Assembly (NCBI RefSeq): GCF_037038585.1
Contig: NC_092560.1
Span: 83,490,049-83,554,048 of the forward strand
Direction: 5' to 3'
DNA from: Patagioenas fasciata
Taxonomy: Eukaryota > Chordata > Aves > Columbiformes > Columbidae
Length of the DNA stretch: 64,000 nucleotides
Shown piece after piece: positions 25,441 to 35,135 of this stretch (position 1 is its first letter; each line of letters opens with the position of its first letter). Position numbers and translations under genes: made by a program. A model generated the notes under the pieces. That model did no database searches and had not been told where the DNA came from. It saw only the letters and a program-made list of their open reading frames with translations.

Positions 25441-26170
25441 CTCAATGAAGCAGTGGAGAACATCATGCTTGGATGGACAGACGAGGTGGAGCACGTGGTG
25501 CTTGGATGGATGAGGTGGAGCACATGGGGTCTTGATGAAGCAGTGGAGCACATAGCACTTGGATGGATGAGGTGGAGCACATGGGATCTTGATGAAGCAA
25601 TGAAGCATGTGGCACTTGGATGGATGAGGTGGAACACGTGGTTCTTGGATGGAAGAGGTGAAGCACATGGTGCCTCGATGGGCAAGGGGAAGCACATGGT
25701 GTCTCAGTGGACAAGTTGAAGCATATGGTGCCTAGATGGATATGAGGAAGCACATGGTGGCTCAATGGAGCAGTGGAGGACATGGTGCTTGGATAGATGA
25801 GGTGGAGCACATGGTGCCTTGATGAAGCGGTGGAGCACGTGCTGCTTGGATGGATGAGGTGGAACACATTGTGCCTCAGTTGATGAGGTGAAGTACATGG
25901 TGTCTCAATGAAGCAGTGTATCACAGGGTGCTTGGATGGGTGAGGTGGGGCACATGGTGCCTGGATGGACAAGGTGGAGGACATGGTGCCTGGATGGATG
26001 AGGTGAAGTACATGGGGCCTTGGTGGACCAGTGGAGCACATGGTACTTGTATGAATGAAGTGTGGCACATGGTGCCTCAGTGGAGCACGTGTTGCTTGGA
26101 TGGACGATGTGGAGCATGTGGTGCTTCAGTGGATGAGGTGGAGCACATGGTGCCCTGGTGGACAAAATGT
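25441..26170. repeat. About 29-bp minisatellite, roughly 25 degenerate copies
   Basis: The unit is roughly GATGAGGTGGAGCACATGG followed by TGCTTGGATG, with successive GGAGCAC motifs 28-30 bp apart (25488, 25517, 25545, 25574 and onward). Copies alternate between GGATGGATGAGG and GATGAAGCAGTGG types, hinting at a roughly 58-bp higher-order unit. Minus-strand ORFs with ten-residue repeats (HHVLHLIHPS-like) run through it. Confidence 0.88.
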
Positions 26171-28352
26171 AGCCCATACATTCTCCTTGTTCAGCCAAGT
26201 CACATGGCATGAGGTCCAGAAGAACACCGTGAAGGTAGAAGGTGCCTGCCCAGGAATTGCGGCAGGATGTAGTCTCTGTTTCATCGTAGATAAGACTATC
26301 GCTCATTAGCCAAATATCCAGACACTTGACAAGTGACATATTCATCCTCACAACCAACGTTCGAGGTGAGGAAGTGTGTCCCAGCTCTACAGGTGGGAAG
26401 GGCTGGAACTGAGCCACCATTGATCCTTCCTAATCAGTCCTAACTCCACTTTTCTTTCATTTCTATGTTATATTCATTACTAAAGAATCAGAAAGATGAA
26501 TATGTATTTAATTTGCCACTGTGCTTCATGCCATGCTCACCAGCTGGATACCCCAGCAGTGAATTTTTGGACTACAGCATGTTTATATTTGTCCCTAATT
26601 TATATTTTTTTTTTCCTTGTTTGGTTTGAAATAATCTCATGGGTTTTCTTTTTTTGCAAAGAATCTGCAAACTGTTTGTGAGAACTTATCTCAGACCACG
26701 CAGCTTGGGCTTAACTAACATTTTCCAAACAACTCAGCAGAAAGATAAACTGGCGGGGATGGTGGTGGAGCTGTTGCATGTCTCCAAAACCCTGGCTGAA
26801 CCTTTGGCTAATGTGAGATAAAAAACAATGGACCACAAGCTCCTCGAGATGCCGTAAACATCATTTTCAACGCAAACAAACTGCTGGCTGCTGAAAACAG
26901 GATAAGGTGAAGACAAAACTTCGAGAGGAATGATGATTCTAGTTTTTTCTGGCTATTTTTCCAGCAGTTTTGGAACTGATAAACAAATAAGGCGTTTATT
27001 TATAAAGGAAACATGAAAAAAATGAGAGTGAGACGGAGAGATGATAAGGCTGAGAATCAGAATTGAGATTTTAACTAAAGGACGTGACTTTGGAGCACGT
27101 TTAGTTACGCTGAGCAAGTTTTAGACGGGCAGCTTTAATTAGTCCAAACACTTTCCAGAAGTTTGCCTTTCCCTGATGAATTTCAGATACTAATTAAGCC
27201 ACTTTTTCGTAATTTTTCTCCTTTTTTCTCGGTGTTCAGTGCATTCGCTCAGCTCCGCTGTGTGTGCAGGGGTTAGCTTGGGGCTCGTTCAACCCGAGGT
27301 GATGGAGTGGAGGCGGCTGTAGCTTCAGGTGCTGCCAGCGCTTGTAATTTTATCAGCTGCCCCACGGTACGGTGTTTTTCACAGTGCTCCCGCTCACTTT
27401 CTTGGCTGATTGCGAACCTCAGTGTTTTTATCTACTTGAAAAAAAACAACTAGAACAACCGTGCTTCTTCTTGCGGTTACCCAAAACAACGCCTTTGTGT
27501 GCGTGACGGAGTCGTGAAGGTGAAAACAAAGAAAAATGTGAATTTTTCATCCATTTTCAAGGCTCTTTGCATGTGGTTTTTGGGGGTGAGACGTGCTAAA
27601 CTCCTACACTTTGCCATCATCAGGTAGAGCTGTTGACTCTCGCGACGTGTCCTGAGTCAGAACCAAGAGGGTCGAGCATCTTCCTTCCCGGTCACAGCAA
27701 CATTTTGGGTCTCTCGTGGAAACTCCTCGTGCTTCCCAGCTCACGTTTGGGATGCAAAGTTCATGATGGGGTTGGAGTCGCTGCACCTCAGACACCGTAG
27801 TTTCGCTGCAACCCATTGCGTTCGCACCACTATGTAATCAGTCTAGCAGGAGCCGTGTTAATTACGGTGTCTTGGCTGTAGCGCTTCCCCATCGGGTAAT
27901 TTTGTGGCTGGTCGAAGTGTCCCCATGGGGATGGAGAAGTTTGGTGGTGGGTGGCTGCCTCTTGGGCCGAGCTCTTCCCTTCCAAACAGCCGCTCCGACG
28001 TTGTCATTTGATGGTTGTAATCATTTTTAGTCACATTTTCTCATTGCCTGCCATGGGATTTAAAAAAAAAAAAGGCAGTGTAACCCAAATAGAATTTATT
28101 TTGAAAGCTGTTAATGTAAATTCTCTATTTTCTGCTCAGCTTGCTTGCTCCCAGCAGTGGATACGCTCTGCATTTTGTCATTGTTTATCTTAATTTTTTG
28201 TGTTGATGATCGCTTTTCCACCCTCTTTCTTGTTTTCTGTCCTTTCCTCCTGGAAGTGGCAAAAGCCCAGCGGGGTGTAGAGATGGAAGGGAGGTCACAC
28301 GGGAGGCCGAGGTGACGCGTTTCTCACTGCTGCTCTCTTCTCTCCTTTGCAG

Positions 28353-28406
28353 TTGTTGCAATCTCAGGATGTGAAGGAAGACGCTGTGCTCTGCTGCTCC
28401 ATGGAG
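28353..28406 (+). CDS. CTIF: CTIF 54-nt microexon-sized coding exon
   Basis: An 18-codon exon encoding LLQSQDVKEDAVLCCSME, too short for ordinary ORF detection. The acceptor is a long CT tract ending TTTGCAG and the donor is GAG/GTAGGA. Both ends are phase 0, so it joins TCLRE from the previous exon to LQSTGRLL of the next in frame, giving the continuous CTIF sequence. It contributes helical MIF4G material. Because 54 is divisible by three, skipping it would remove 18 residues without a frameshift; nothing in the sequence shows that this happens. It lies about 14.8 kb after the preceding exon and 2.3 kb before the last one. Confidence 0.93.
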
Positions 28407-28533
28407 GTAGGAGAGCACCTGCACCACCCATCCTGGTCCTCACGGCTTTGTCCCTTCTGTCCTTGGCTGCACACATCTCAAGCAGCTCTCAGGTGTTTCC
28501 AAACCCAGTCAGCCTTGTTGCCTCTTTCCCTCT

Positions 28534-28809
28534 GGAATCATAGAACAGTTTGGGTTGAAGGGCCTTTCCCAGCTCCCCCAGTGCCACCCCTGCCATGAGC
28601 AGGGACATCTTCACCAGCTCAGGTTGCTCAGAGCCCCGTCCAGCCTGGCCTGGGATGTCTCCAGGGATGGTTCAGCCACCACCTCTCTGCCCAACCTGGG
28701 CCAGGCTCTCACCACCCTCAGGGACAACAATTCCTTCCTCATGTCCAGCCTGAATCTCCCTCCTTTAGTTTAAAACCATCACCCCTTGTCCTATCACTAC
28801 CAGCCCTGC
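28534..28809 (-). mobile_element. CR1 LINE 3' fragment
   Basis: GAGCAGG-type copy, only 128 bp after the donor site of the 54-nt CTIF exon. It ends near CCTATCACTACCAGCCC. Confidence 0.92.
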
Positions 28810-29604
28810 AGAGTAGATAAATTACATCACCATGAGAAAATATATGTCCCTTGAGACTCTGTCACTGGACTTTTGATGCATGTAAATGGATGCAAAAAGT
28901 TTGGTAGCTGAGGTCCCATCCCAAAATTATACCATCCTGGTTCCTTCAAATCTCGTCGTGTGTTTGCTTTTTAAGCACAAAAAAGCTCTGTATTGCAGCA
29001 AAAACTGCCCCTTGGCTGACAGGGAAAGGTTTGCTGTGCTCAGCAGCAGCTTTGCAGACAAACGCTGCTGCAAATAGAGCGGACTTTCATTAGTTTCGCT
29101 TTTAGGAAGCAGTTGGCCTGTGGGGACAGATGCCTTCCTTGCAGAGAGTGGTTGAAATAGCAGCCTGAACGGTTAAAATTCAGTGAAGTGACAGGCAACC
29201 GAGGAGGAGAGGTTGAATTTTAAAAGTTAGGCCTCCGGGGAGCTCGATGTTCAGGTCCCATGAGCTCCCCGTGATGATGGACTCACTGCTGTCCCCTCCA
29301 AGCTTGGGCCTTCTCCTCTGTGGGGCCACCCGGTCCTTATGCTGCTCCATGGAGACTCTCCAAAGAGTAATTGCATTAAAAAAACCCTCGGCTGTCCTCA
29401 GAGAAGCGGGACGACGGGTGTAAATGCAGATCTCGGCAGGGCAGGATTTGTTATGCATACAAGAGGCCTCTGCTGATTGCAATTAATGACGGGGAGTCAC
29501 TGACAGTGGTGAATCAGCGCGTAAATGAAGGGCCAGGTAGAAGGCAGCAATACCACATCACAGCCTGCACTTTGTTTTGACAATAACATGATTTTTTTTA
29601 GGTG

Positions 29605-29632
29605 GGTTTTTTGTTTTGTTTTGTTTTGTTTT
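29605..29632. repeat. (GTTTT)n microsatellite
   Basis: A T run followed by four to five GTTTT pentamers in the last CTIF intron. Confidence 0.85.
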
Positions 29633-29845
29633 CAAAAGCAATCCAGTGTTGTTGCCTTTGAAGTCAGTGGGAGCTGAACCATCCGCTCCCCCAGCAGCCC
29701 GGCACGGATGCTTTTGAAAACCTCGCCCTTCATCTTCGGCTCTTGGAGTCTGCTGCTGGGTGGTTTTGGTTTTCAAAAGCCACGACGCCTTTACCCCATG
29801 TGTTCGCCCCACCGCACCGAGCAGGGAGAGTCGGAGGGATGGAAT

Positions 29846-30085
29846 TGTAGAATCACAGAGTGGTTTGTGTTGGAGGGACCTCCAAGGCTCCCCCAGTGCC
29901 CCCCCTGCCATGACAGGGACATCTTCACCAGCTCAGGTTGCTCAGAGCCCCGTCCAGCCTGGCCTGGGATGTCTCCAGGGATGGTTCAGCCACCACCTCT
30001 CTGCCCAACCTGGGCCAGGCTCTCACCACCCTCAGGGACAACAATTTCTTCCTCATGTCCAGCCTGAATCTCCCTCCTCTTTTAG
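29846..30085 (-). mobile_element. CR1 LINE 3' fragment
   Basis: GACAGG-type young copy lying directly against an older CR1 (30090-30612). It probably inserted into, or next to, the older element. Confidence 0.9.
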
Positions 30086-30089
30086 TGAG

Positions 30090-30612
30090 GCAGATTCCCC
30101 TCCCTGACCTGCTGCCCACGCTCCCGATGATGCAGACCAAGACACAATTGGTTTCTGGGCTGCAAGCGCACGTTGCCGGCTCATGTCCCATCTCTCATCC
30201 CTCAGCACCCCCAAGTCCTTCTCCTGGGGACTGCTCTCCATCCCTTCACCCCCAGCCTCTGCTGATAGCAGGGGTCAAACAGACTCAGGTGCAGGACCCT
30301 GCACTTGGCCTTCTTGAACCTCATGAGGTTCACCTGGTCCCACTTCTCAAGCTTGTCCAGATCCCTCTGGATGACATCCTGTCCCTCAGACATGTCAGCT
30401 GCACCACTCAGCCTGGTGCCATCTGCAAGCTTGCTGAGGGTGCACTCAGTCCCTATGTCTATGTCATTGATGAAAATTTTAATTAGTACTGGTCCCAGTA
30501 TGGACTCCTGAGGGACACCACTTGTCACCAGTGTCCATTCAGCCATTGAGCCATTGCCCACTACCCTCTGGATGCATCTGGAGGGTACCTCTAAAAGCCA
30601 GCAGGGTGTTTT
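30090..30612 (-). mobile_element. Older CR1 fragment with reverse-transcriptase remains
   Basis: The minus-strand translation retains CR1 ORF2 reverse-transcriptase landmarks: TSGVPQESILGPVL, IFINDID, a mutated catalytic box (LADG where FADD or YADD is expected), then DVIQRDLDKLEKW and NLMRFKKAKCRVLHL. It is 5'- and 3'-truncated and dead. Confidence 0.88.
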
Positions 30613-30614
30613 AA

Positions 30615-30668
30615 TATCATAAAACAATAGAATCAAGTTGGAAAGGACCTGTAAGGATCACTAAGGGG
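30615..30668 (-). mobile_element. CR1 LINE 3' terminus next to CTIF exon
   Basis: AACAATAGAATCAAGTTGG, then AAAGGACCTGTAAGGATC. It ends 26 bp before the first base of the CTIF terminal exon. Confidence 0.75.
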
Positions 30669-30694
30669 TGGTTGACTCCATCTTCTCCTGACAG

Positions 30695-30910
30695 CTGCAG
30701 AGCACCGGCCGGCTGCTGGAGGAGCAGCTGCCCGAGATGATGACGGAGCTGCTGGCGATAGCCCGCGACAAGATGCTGTGTCCCTCCGAGTCCATGCTGA
30801 CGCGCTCCCTGCTGCTGGAGGTCATCGAGCTGCACGCCAACAACTGGAACCCCCTGACGCCCACCATCACGCAGTACTACAACAAAACCATCCAGAAACT
30901 GACGGCCTGA
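30695..30910 (+). CDS. CTIF: CTIF terminal coding exon with stop codon
   Basis: This exon encodes 71 residues and a TGA stop at 30908-30910. It begins LQSTGRLLEEQLPEMM, runs through LLAIARDKMLCPSESML and LLLEVIELHANNWNPL, and ends YYNKTIQKLTA. This is the conserved C-terminus of CTIF and closes the MIF4G domain. The acceptor is unusual in context: only 26 bp separate the exon from the end of a CR1 fragment (30615-30668). The available pre-acceptor sequence is GGTGGTTGACTCCATC followed by a short TTCTCCTGACAG tract. TTGAC at 30672-30676 fits the YTNAY branch-point pattern. The exon is much richer in GC and CpG than the flanking introns, as coding exons often are in birds. With the two preceding exons it gives 141 residues in one uninterrupted frame. 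Confidence 0.95.
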   Translation: MQSTGRLLEEQLPEMMTELLAIARDKMLCPSESMLTRSLLLEVIELHANNWNPLTPTITQYYNKTIQKLTA

Positions 30911-33900
30911 GGGGCACGGCAAGGTGGGGTGGGAAGGGCCGAGGAGAAAACACACACTTTAATGGGGATCCAGCAAGAGCTTTTACCATTTCAATCCCCC
31001 CAGCAAGACCAAACCCCAGCATGCTCGAGAATCCGTTTGTGGGGTGGGGAGGGAGAAGCATGTTTCTTTTTTTCAGCCACGTCGCCAAGTGCCACCCCTC
31101 TTCTTCCCCGCCGTGGTTTTTGTTCTAGGGGGTGTTTCTTTTTGTTTCTTCTGAACTCATTGCTCAAGCGACAGCGACGCGTCCCGCCGGGTTATTGTTA
31201 AGAAGATGGAGAATAATCCAAGTAGGGGCTGGTATTGTTTTCACGCCGTCCTCCTGCCTTGCCCCGGCCAACTGGCTGGAGACAGCAGGCAGCAGATGTC
31301 TCGGGAGGACAAAGCCAGACACACACGACACCAGATGCTCATAATTGATGGCTTTTGTCGAGCGGGGGCTTGCGTTAGGTTTTATCCCCCCCCTCAGCCT
31401 TTCCTCTTGTCTTCGACTTTCTGTGTGTCCCTCCCCTCCTCACCAGCCCTTCGGCAGCGGGCGGGAGAGCGGGGACGGCTTTCTGATTTGCACTGGGTTT
31501 TCTTTTTTCTCGGGCGTTTGTATTTTCTTCCTGTTTTATTGTTCTCGTTGAACGGACAATTGCGAGCAGCTCGGAGAGGGGGAAGGCAACACCTTCCCGC
31601 GAGCTGATAACCGTTTATGTGAAGATGCTGAAGCAGGAGGAACATTTTCCAGGAGTCCAAAAGCCACTTGTAGAAGTAACGTCGCCACTGTCGTCTTGCC
31701 AGTGACCTCCTCGATGGACTGAGAAACATGTTCTCTGAGCTGGGAGCTCTAAAAACCAGGGGATTCTGCAGCTCTTGCTGTTAAATTCACTGTTATCCCT
31801 CAGCCACTCTAGCCCATTTCATAATGTTATTTTTTTTGTTTGTTTCCACTGAAGGAGTGCTTTATTGTAATTAATGTCCTGGTTGTAATTATACATTTAA
31901 ATCCAGGCCTGTTAGAGTCAGGCCTAATGGTGTACAGGGCGAGGGAGAAATGAAGGTTTGATGTTCTTTGGAGACTGGGAAAGACAAGGTGTGAATAGCG
32001 GAAAAAAGGAGGAAAAATAAGAAAAGCCAAAAATAGAGGTTTTTGAGCATGGCTTCGAACTAGGTGAATTCACTTGCCAGTGTTTCTGGGTGTGTGGTGT
32101 ACGGGAGTGGATCTGCCCCGTGGTCGGTTTAAGTGTCACTGTGTCCTGGAGGGATGGGCGATGTGTTTGAAGGGGGAGAGTTTACCCAGGATCCTCATGT
32201 TGCCCTGTGCTGGAGCATCCCAAGGCAGAGCGGGTGATGGCGAGATGCCACCTGGGTGAGGAGATGCCCAGAGGACAAGGACGCTGGAACGGACGGACAC
32301 ACCACACCATTGCATCGCTCCCCAGATCGTCAACAAGACTTGGTGGTCTCCTTATTTGCTTGTCTAGCCATGCTTTGACTTATTAAATCACATCAGGTGC
32401 TTATTTCGGTGAAGCCTCATGGGGATTTGAGCTGCCCCATCCCACCTGCGCAGTGGAAGAGGAGCCAAGGAGAGGACGATGCCAGCAGCCCATCCTGTTT
32501 TCTTCCCAATATTCAATTTATTTTCCTTTCCTGGTGTAAGAAGATAACTCACACCGTGGTGCCAGCACACACAGACCCTGGACCAAGCAGGCTGGGTCTG
32601 AACTCAGCAGCTCAAACCCATTTTTTCCAAGCAAAACATTGAATTTCTGGTAGATTGTAGAGAAGCGAGATTTCACCCTGACCTCTTTGGATGTGCAGTA
32701 TGTTCTCGGGTGCCTTATGAATGTGTTGGTCTGTCTGCGATGGGTAGGAAGCTTTTGTTGCAAAATTTACAAGGGCAGAAATTTTCAGCAGAAAATGCAT
32801 TGCAGAAGGTGAGAGTCCTGATGTCACGGTTCAACATTATTTGAATTTTCATCTGTTTTCTAGTCCGCACATGGAGCAAAAGGCGATAGCTGGAAACAGG
32901 AGCTTGAATTTTCCTGTCTGCCCAGCAAGCAACAAAGTTATTGGTGGATGCATTGGAAAAACTTGATTTCTGTTTCGTGGATTCAAGCCCAGGAGCTTCA
33001 CATGGTGACGGCGCCTTGTGCTGGGTCGGCTTCGTTAGCAGCAATGGGGTTTGAAAGTATTAACGAGCAGCTGAACTTAATTAAGGCAGCAAAGCCCATC
33101 AGTGTTACAAGGCTCAGGTTTGTGCCTGTTGCTCTTGGCTTTCCCCGATTTCTCGGGGAGCAGAGGAGAAGGGGATTCAACACCCATCACAGCGCACCCA
33201 GGTGCAGCGTCGGTCTTGTGGGAGAAGACCTGAAAAACAGTTTTGTCTTGAATTTTATTTTTTAAAATAAAGAACAGAGAAGTTCTGTAAGGGGGGCAGA
33301 GACAGATGGGTGCCAGGGCTCCCGTCGGCCGCTTCTCTCTTCCCCTTCCTCCAGAATTTGCTCTTGGGATGTAGTGAAAGAAGAAGAGTAAAAAGAAAAA
33401 GAGAAGATGAGACTTTTTCCTTCTAAAAAATGTGAATTCTTCACGCATGGGTGCATCAGGAGGCGTTCGGAGGCAAAGGGTGAGCCCCGTGGCAGTATTT
33501 CTGCTTAAGCATTTCCCTATTCCTACCAATCATGAGGGTTTATTCAATTTTCCCCCAAACTGGGCTTGGCCCATGACTTTTCCCCCAACACCTGGGATTT
33601 CTCCCACCGAAAAACTTTTATGTGAAACCCATTGTTTTTTAACGTCTCGCCATTTGTCTCTACTATTAACATACATTCATCCAGCCATTAACTGCTTCGG
33701 TACGTCAGTCGCTCCGTCGATATGTGAAAAAAGTCAAAATGTTGACCAAAAATTGATTTTTTTTTCCCAAAAATTACATGCTGCCAATGGTATCTTCCTG
33801 AAGCCCATCAGTGGGAAGCCGGTGAGCGTGTGGCATCATCAACCACGGTACCGTCTTGGGAAAACAGGTACCATGAGGTCATTTGATGGGGAGCAGTGCT

Positions 33901-35135
33901 GGGAAGTTTTTGGGGTTTCATTGAGTATTTTCTTCTTTTGTTTTTGACTTTTCTTCTATTGTTTTTTAATCGACTTTCTTTAGAAACAGTCGCCAAAGAG
34001 TGTAATTCTACACCATGCACCTTCAAAGGTGCGAAGCCACCGGCTACGTCGCCCCGAATTAGCCAGACTTCATCTTTGCCGTTCCATTAAAGTATCTGTT
34101 TGGGGTTTTAATATATTTTAATGTATTTTCCCCATCAGCAAAGGGGGAAAATTACCTCCTTGGGCCAAACGTGTGTGGGGCCAAACCTGGGGGTGGCGTA
34201 AAGGCTGAAGCATCCACAGGGGAGCGATGCTCTGCGCCGGTCCCCCCCAGATGCAAAGCATTTAATTCACCCCATTCCCAGCGAAATTATTTCCAAACTA
34301 AAGATTTTTTGCTACTCAGAAAGTAACTTGCTCAGTTTCCCCATGAGGGTTTTCACCCCTGTTTGGAAAAGTCTCATATATGGAGGTGAAATGAAAATGG
34401 GGGAAGAAAGAAAAAGGAAAAGTAAGCGATTTGCTTTGTTCCCCTCTTCCCCCAATGGAGATTAATTAGTATCTATTCTTGGCATGATTGATGGCTTTGA
34501 AGGAAAACTTGTCAGAATAACTTATGATTTATTTTCATGCTTATTTTTATAACATCCCTCACTTGGAAGTCTCTCAAAATCTTGAATAGGTTTGGGGTTT
34601 TTTTATTTTTTAATTTCCCCACTGGGTATTTTATGGCTTTACACTAATTTCGCTCTTCTTGGTGTTAGTTATTAGCCGGTCCCGGTGATACTTGCAGTAT
34701 TTTTTCAGGCAAAAATGACACTAAGGGTTGCGAAGTCCACTGTCCATAGCCAAGGGAGCTGCGGTGTCCTGCAGAACACGGAGTTGAATGCTAGCGATTC
34801 GTTATTATTTTTTTTAAGGTATTTATTTACATTTTAAAAAGAAAAAAAAAAAAAGCGACATTTTTAATTTAATCATATTTGTTAAACTAAGTGCTTTAAA
34901 AAAAATTTTAAAAAATATTTTAAAAAAAAAGGAAAAAGGTTTTGGGGAGAATAAAGACTAGATATTCATACTAGAGGAAACACAAATTCATCGTTTTCAG
35001 CATTTCAGAGACTGTTAAAACAAGGGAGATAATAACTTTGTGGCAATTCAGTCTTTGTTTATAGAACATCCAGACCCACTGTATGCTATAAAAATGCATC
35101 ATCTGAGTAATAAATGTTTAAAGCTTGACGTTCTC
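30911..35135 (+). other. CTIF: Probable CTIF 3' UTR, end uncertain
   Basis: From the CTIF stop codon to about 35.1 kb there is no recognisable CR1 or other mobile element, in contrast to the introns. That is what a long transcribed 3' UTR under constraint would look like. Candidate poly(A) signals on the + strand are ATTAAA 32382-32387, AATAAA 33266-33271, ATTAAA 34086-34091 (followed by a GT-rich stretch), AATAAA 34950-34955, and AATAAA 35109-35114 (followed by a T/GT-rich stretch). The last has the best downstream context and would give a UTR of about 4.2 kb. The segment 34800-34945 is extremely AT-rich with several A runs. The exact end is inferred, and shorter isoforms ending at the earlier signals are possible. 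Confidence 0.5.
35109..35114 (+). terminator. CTIF: Candidate CTIF poly(A) signal AATAAA
   Basis: AATAAA followed 25-60 nt later by a T- and GT-rich stretch (CTCTTTGTGGG and GTGCTGGTCTG), a good cleavage/polyadenylation context. It is the last such signal before sequence that looks intergenic. Alternatives are listed under the CTIF 3' UTR. Confidence 0.4.

Larger units (their letters stand above)
13547..28352 (+). other. CTIF: CTIF intron, 14.8 kb
   Basis: Bounded by the donor GTAAAT and the acceptor TTTGCAG. It contains CR1 fragments near 15.2, 17.4, 18.4-18.8, 19.5, 21.5 and 22.5 kb, a polypurine tract at 19937-20119 and a roughly 29-bp minisatellite at 25441-26170. The parts 13550-15150, 22850-25440 and 26200-28350 have no repeat I recognise and no supported gene. 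26930-27250 is AT-rich unique sequence that could be conserved non-coding DNA. Confidence 0.85.
28407..30694 (+). other. CTIF: CTIF last intron, 2.3 kb, CR1-rich
   Basis: More than a third of this intron is CR1, all in antisense orientation to CTIF: 28534-28809, 29846-30085, 30090-30612 and 30615-30668. The middle (28815-29840) is unique apart from a GTTTT microsatellite at 29605-29632. Confidence 0.85.

Noticed and set aside
30202..30636. 144-codon minus ORF with reverse-transcriptase similarity as a gene
   Set aside because: It is a truncated, mutated CR1 ORF2 remnant (catalytic box LADG), not a functional gene.
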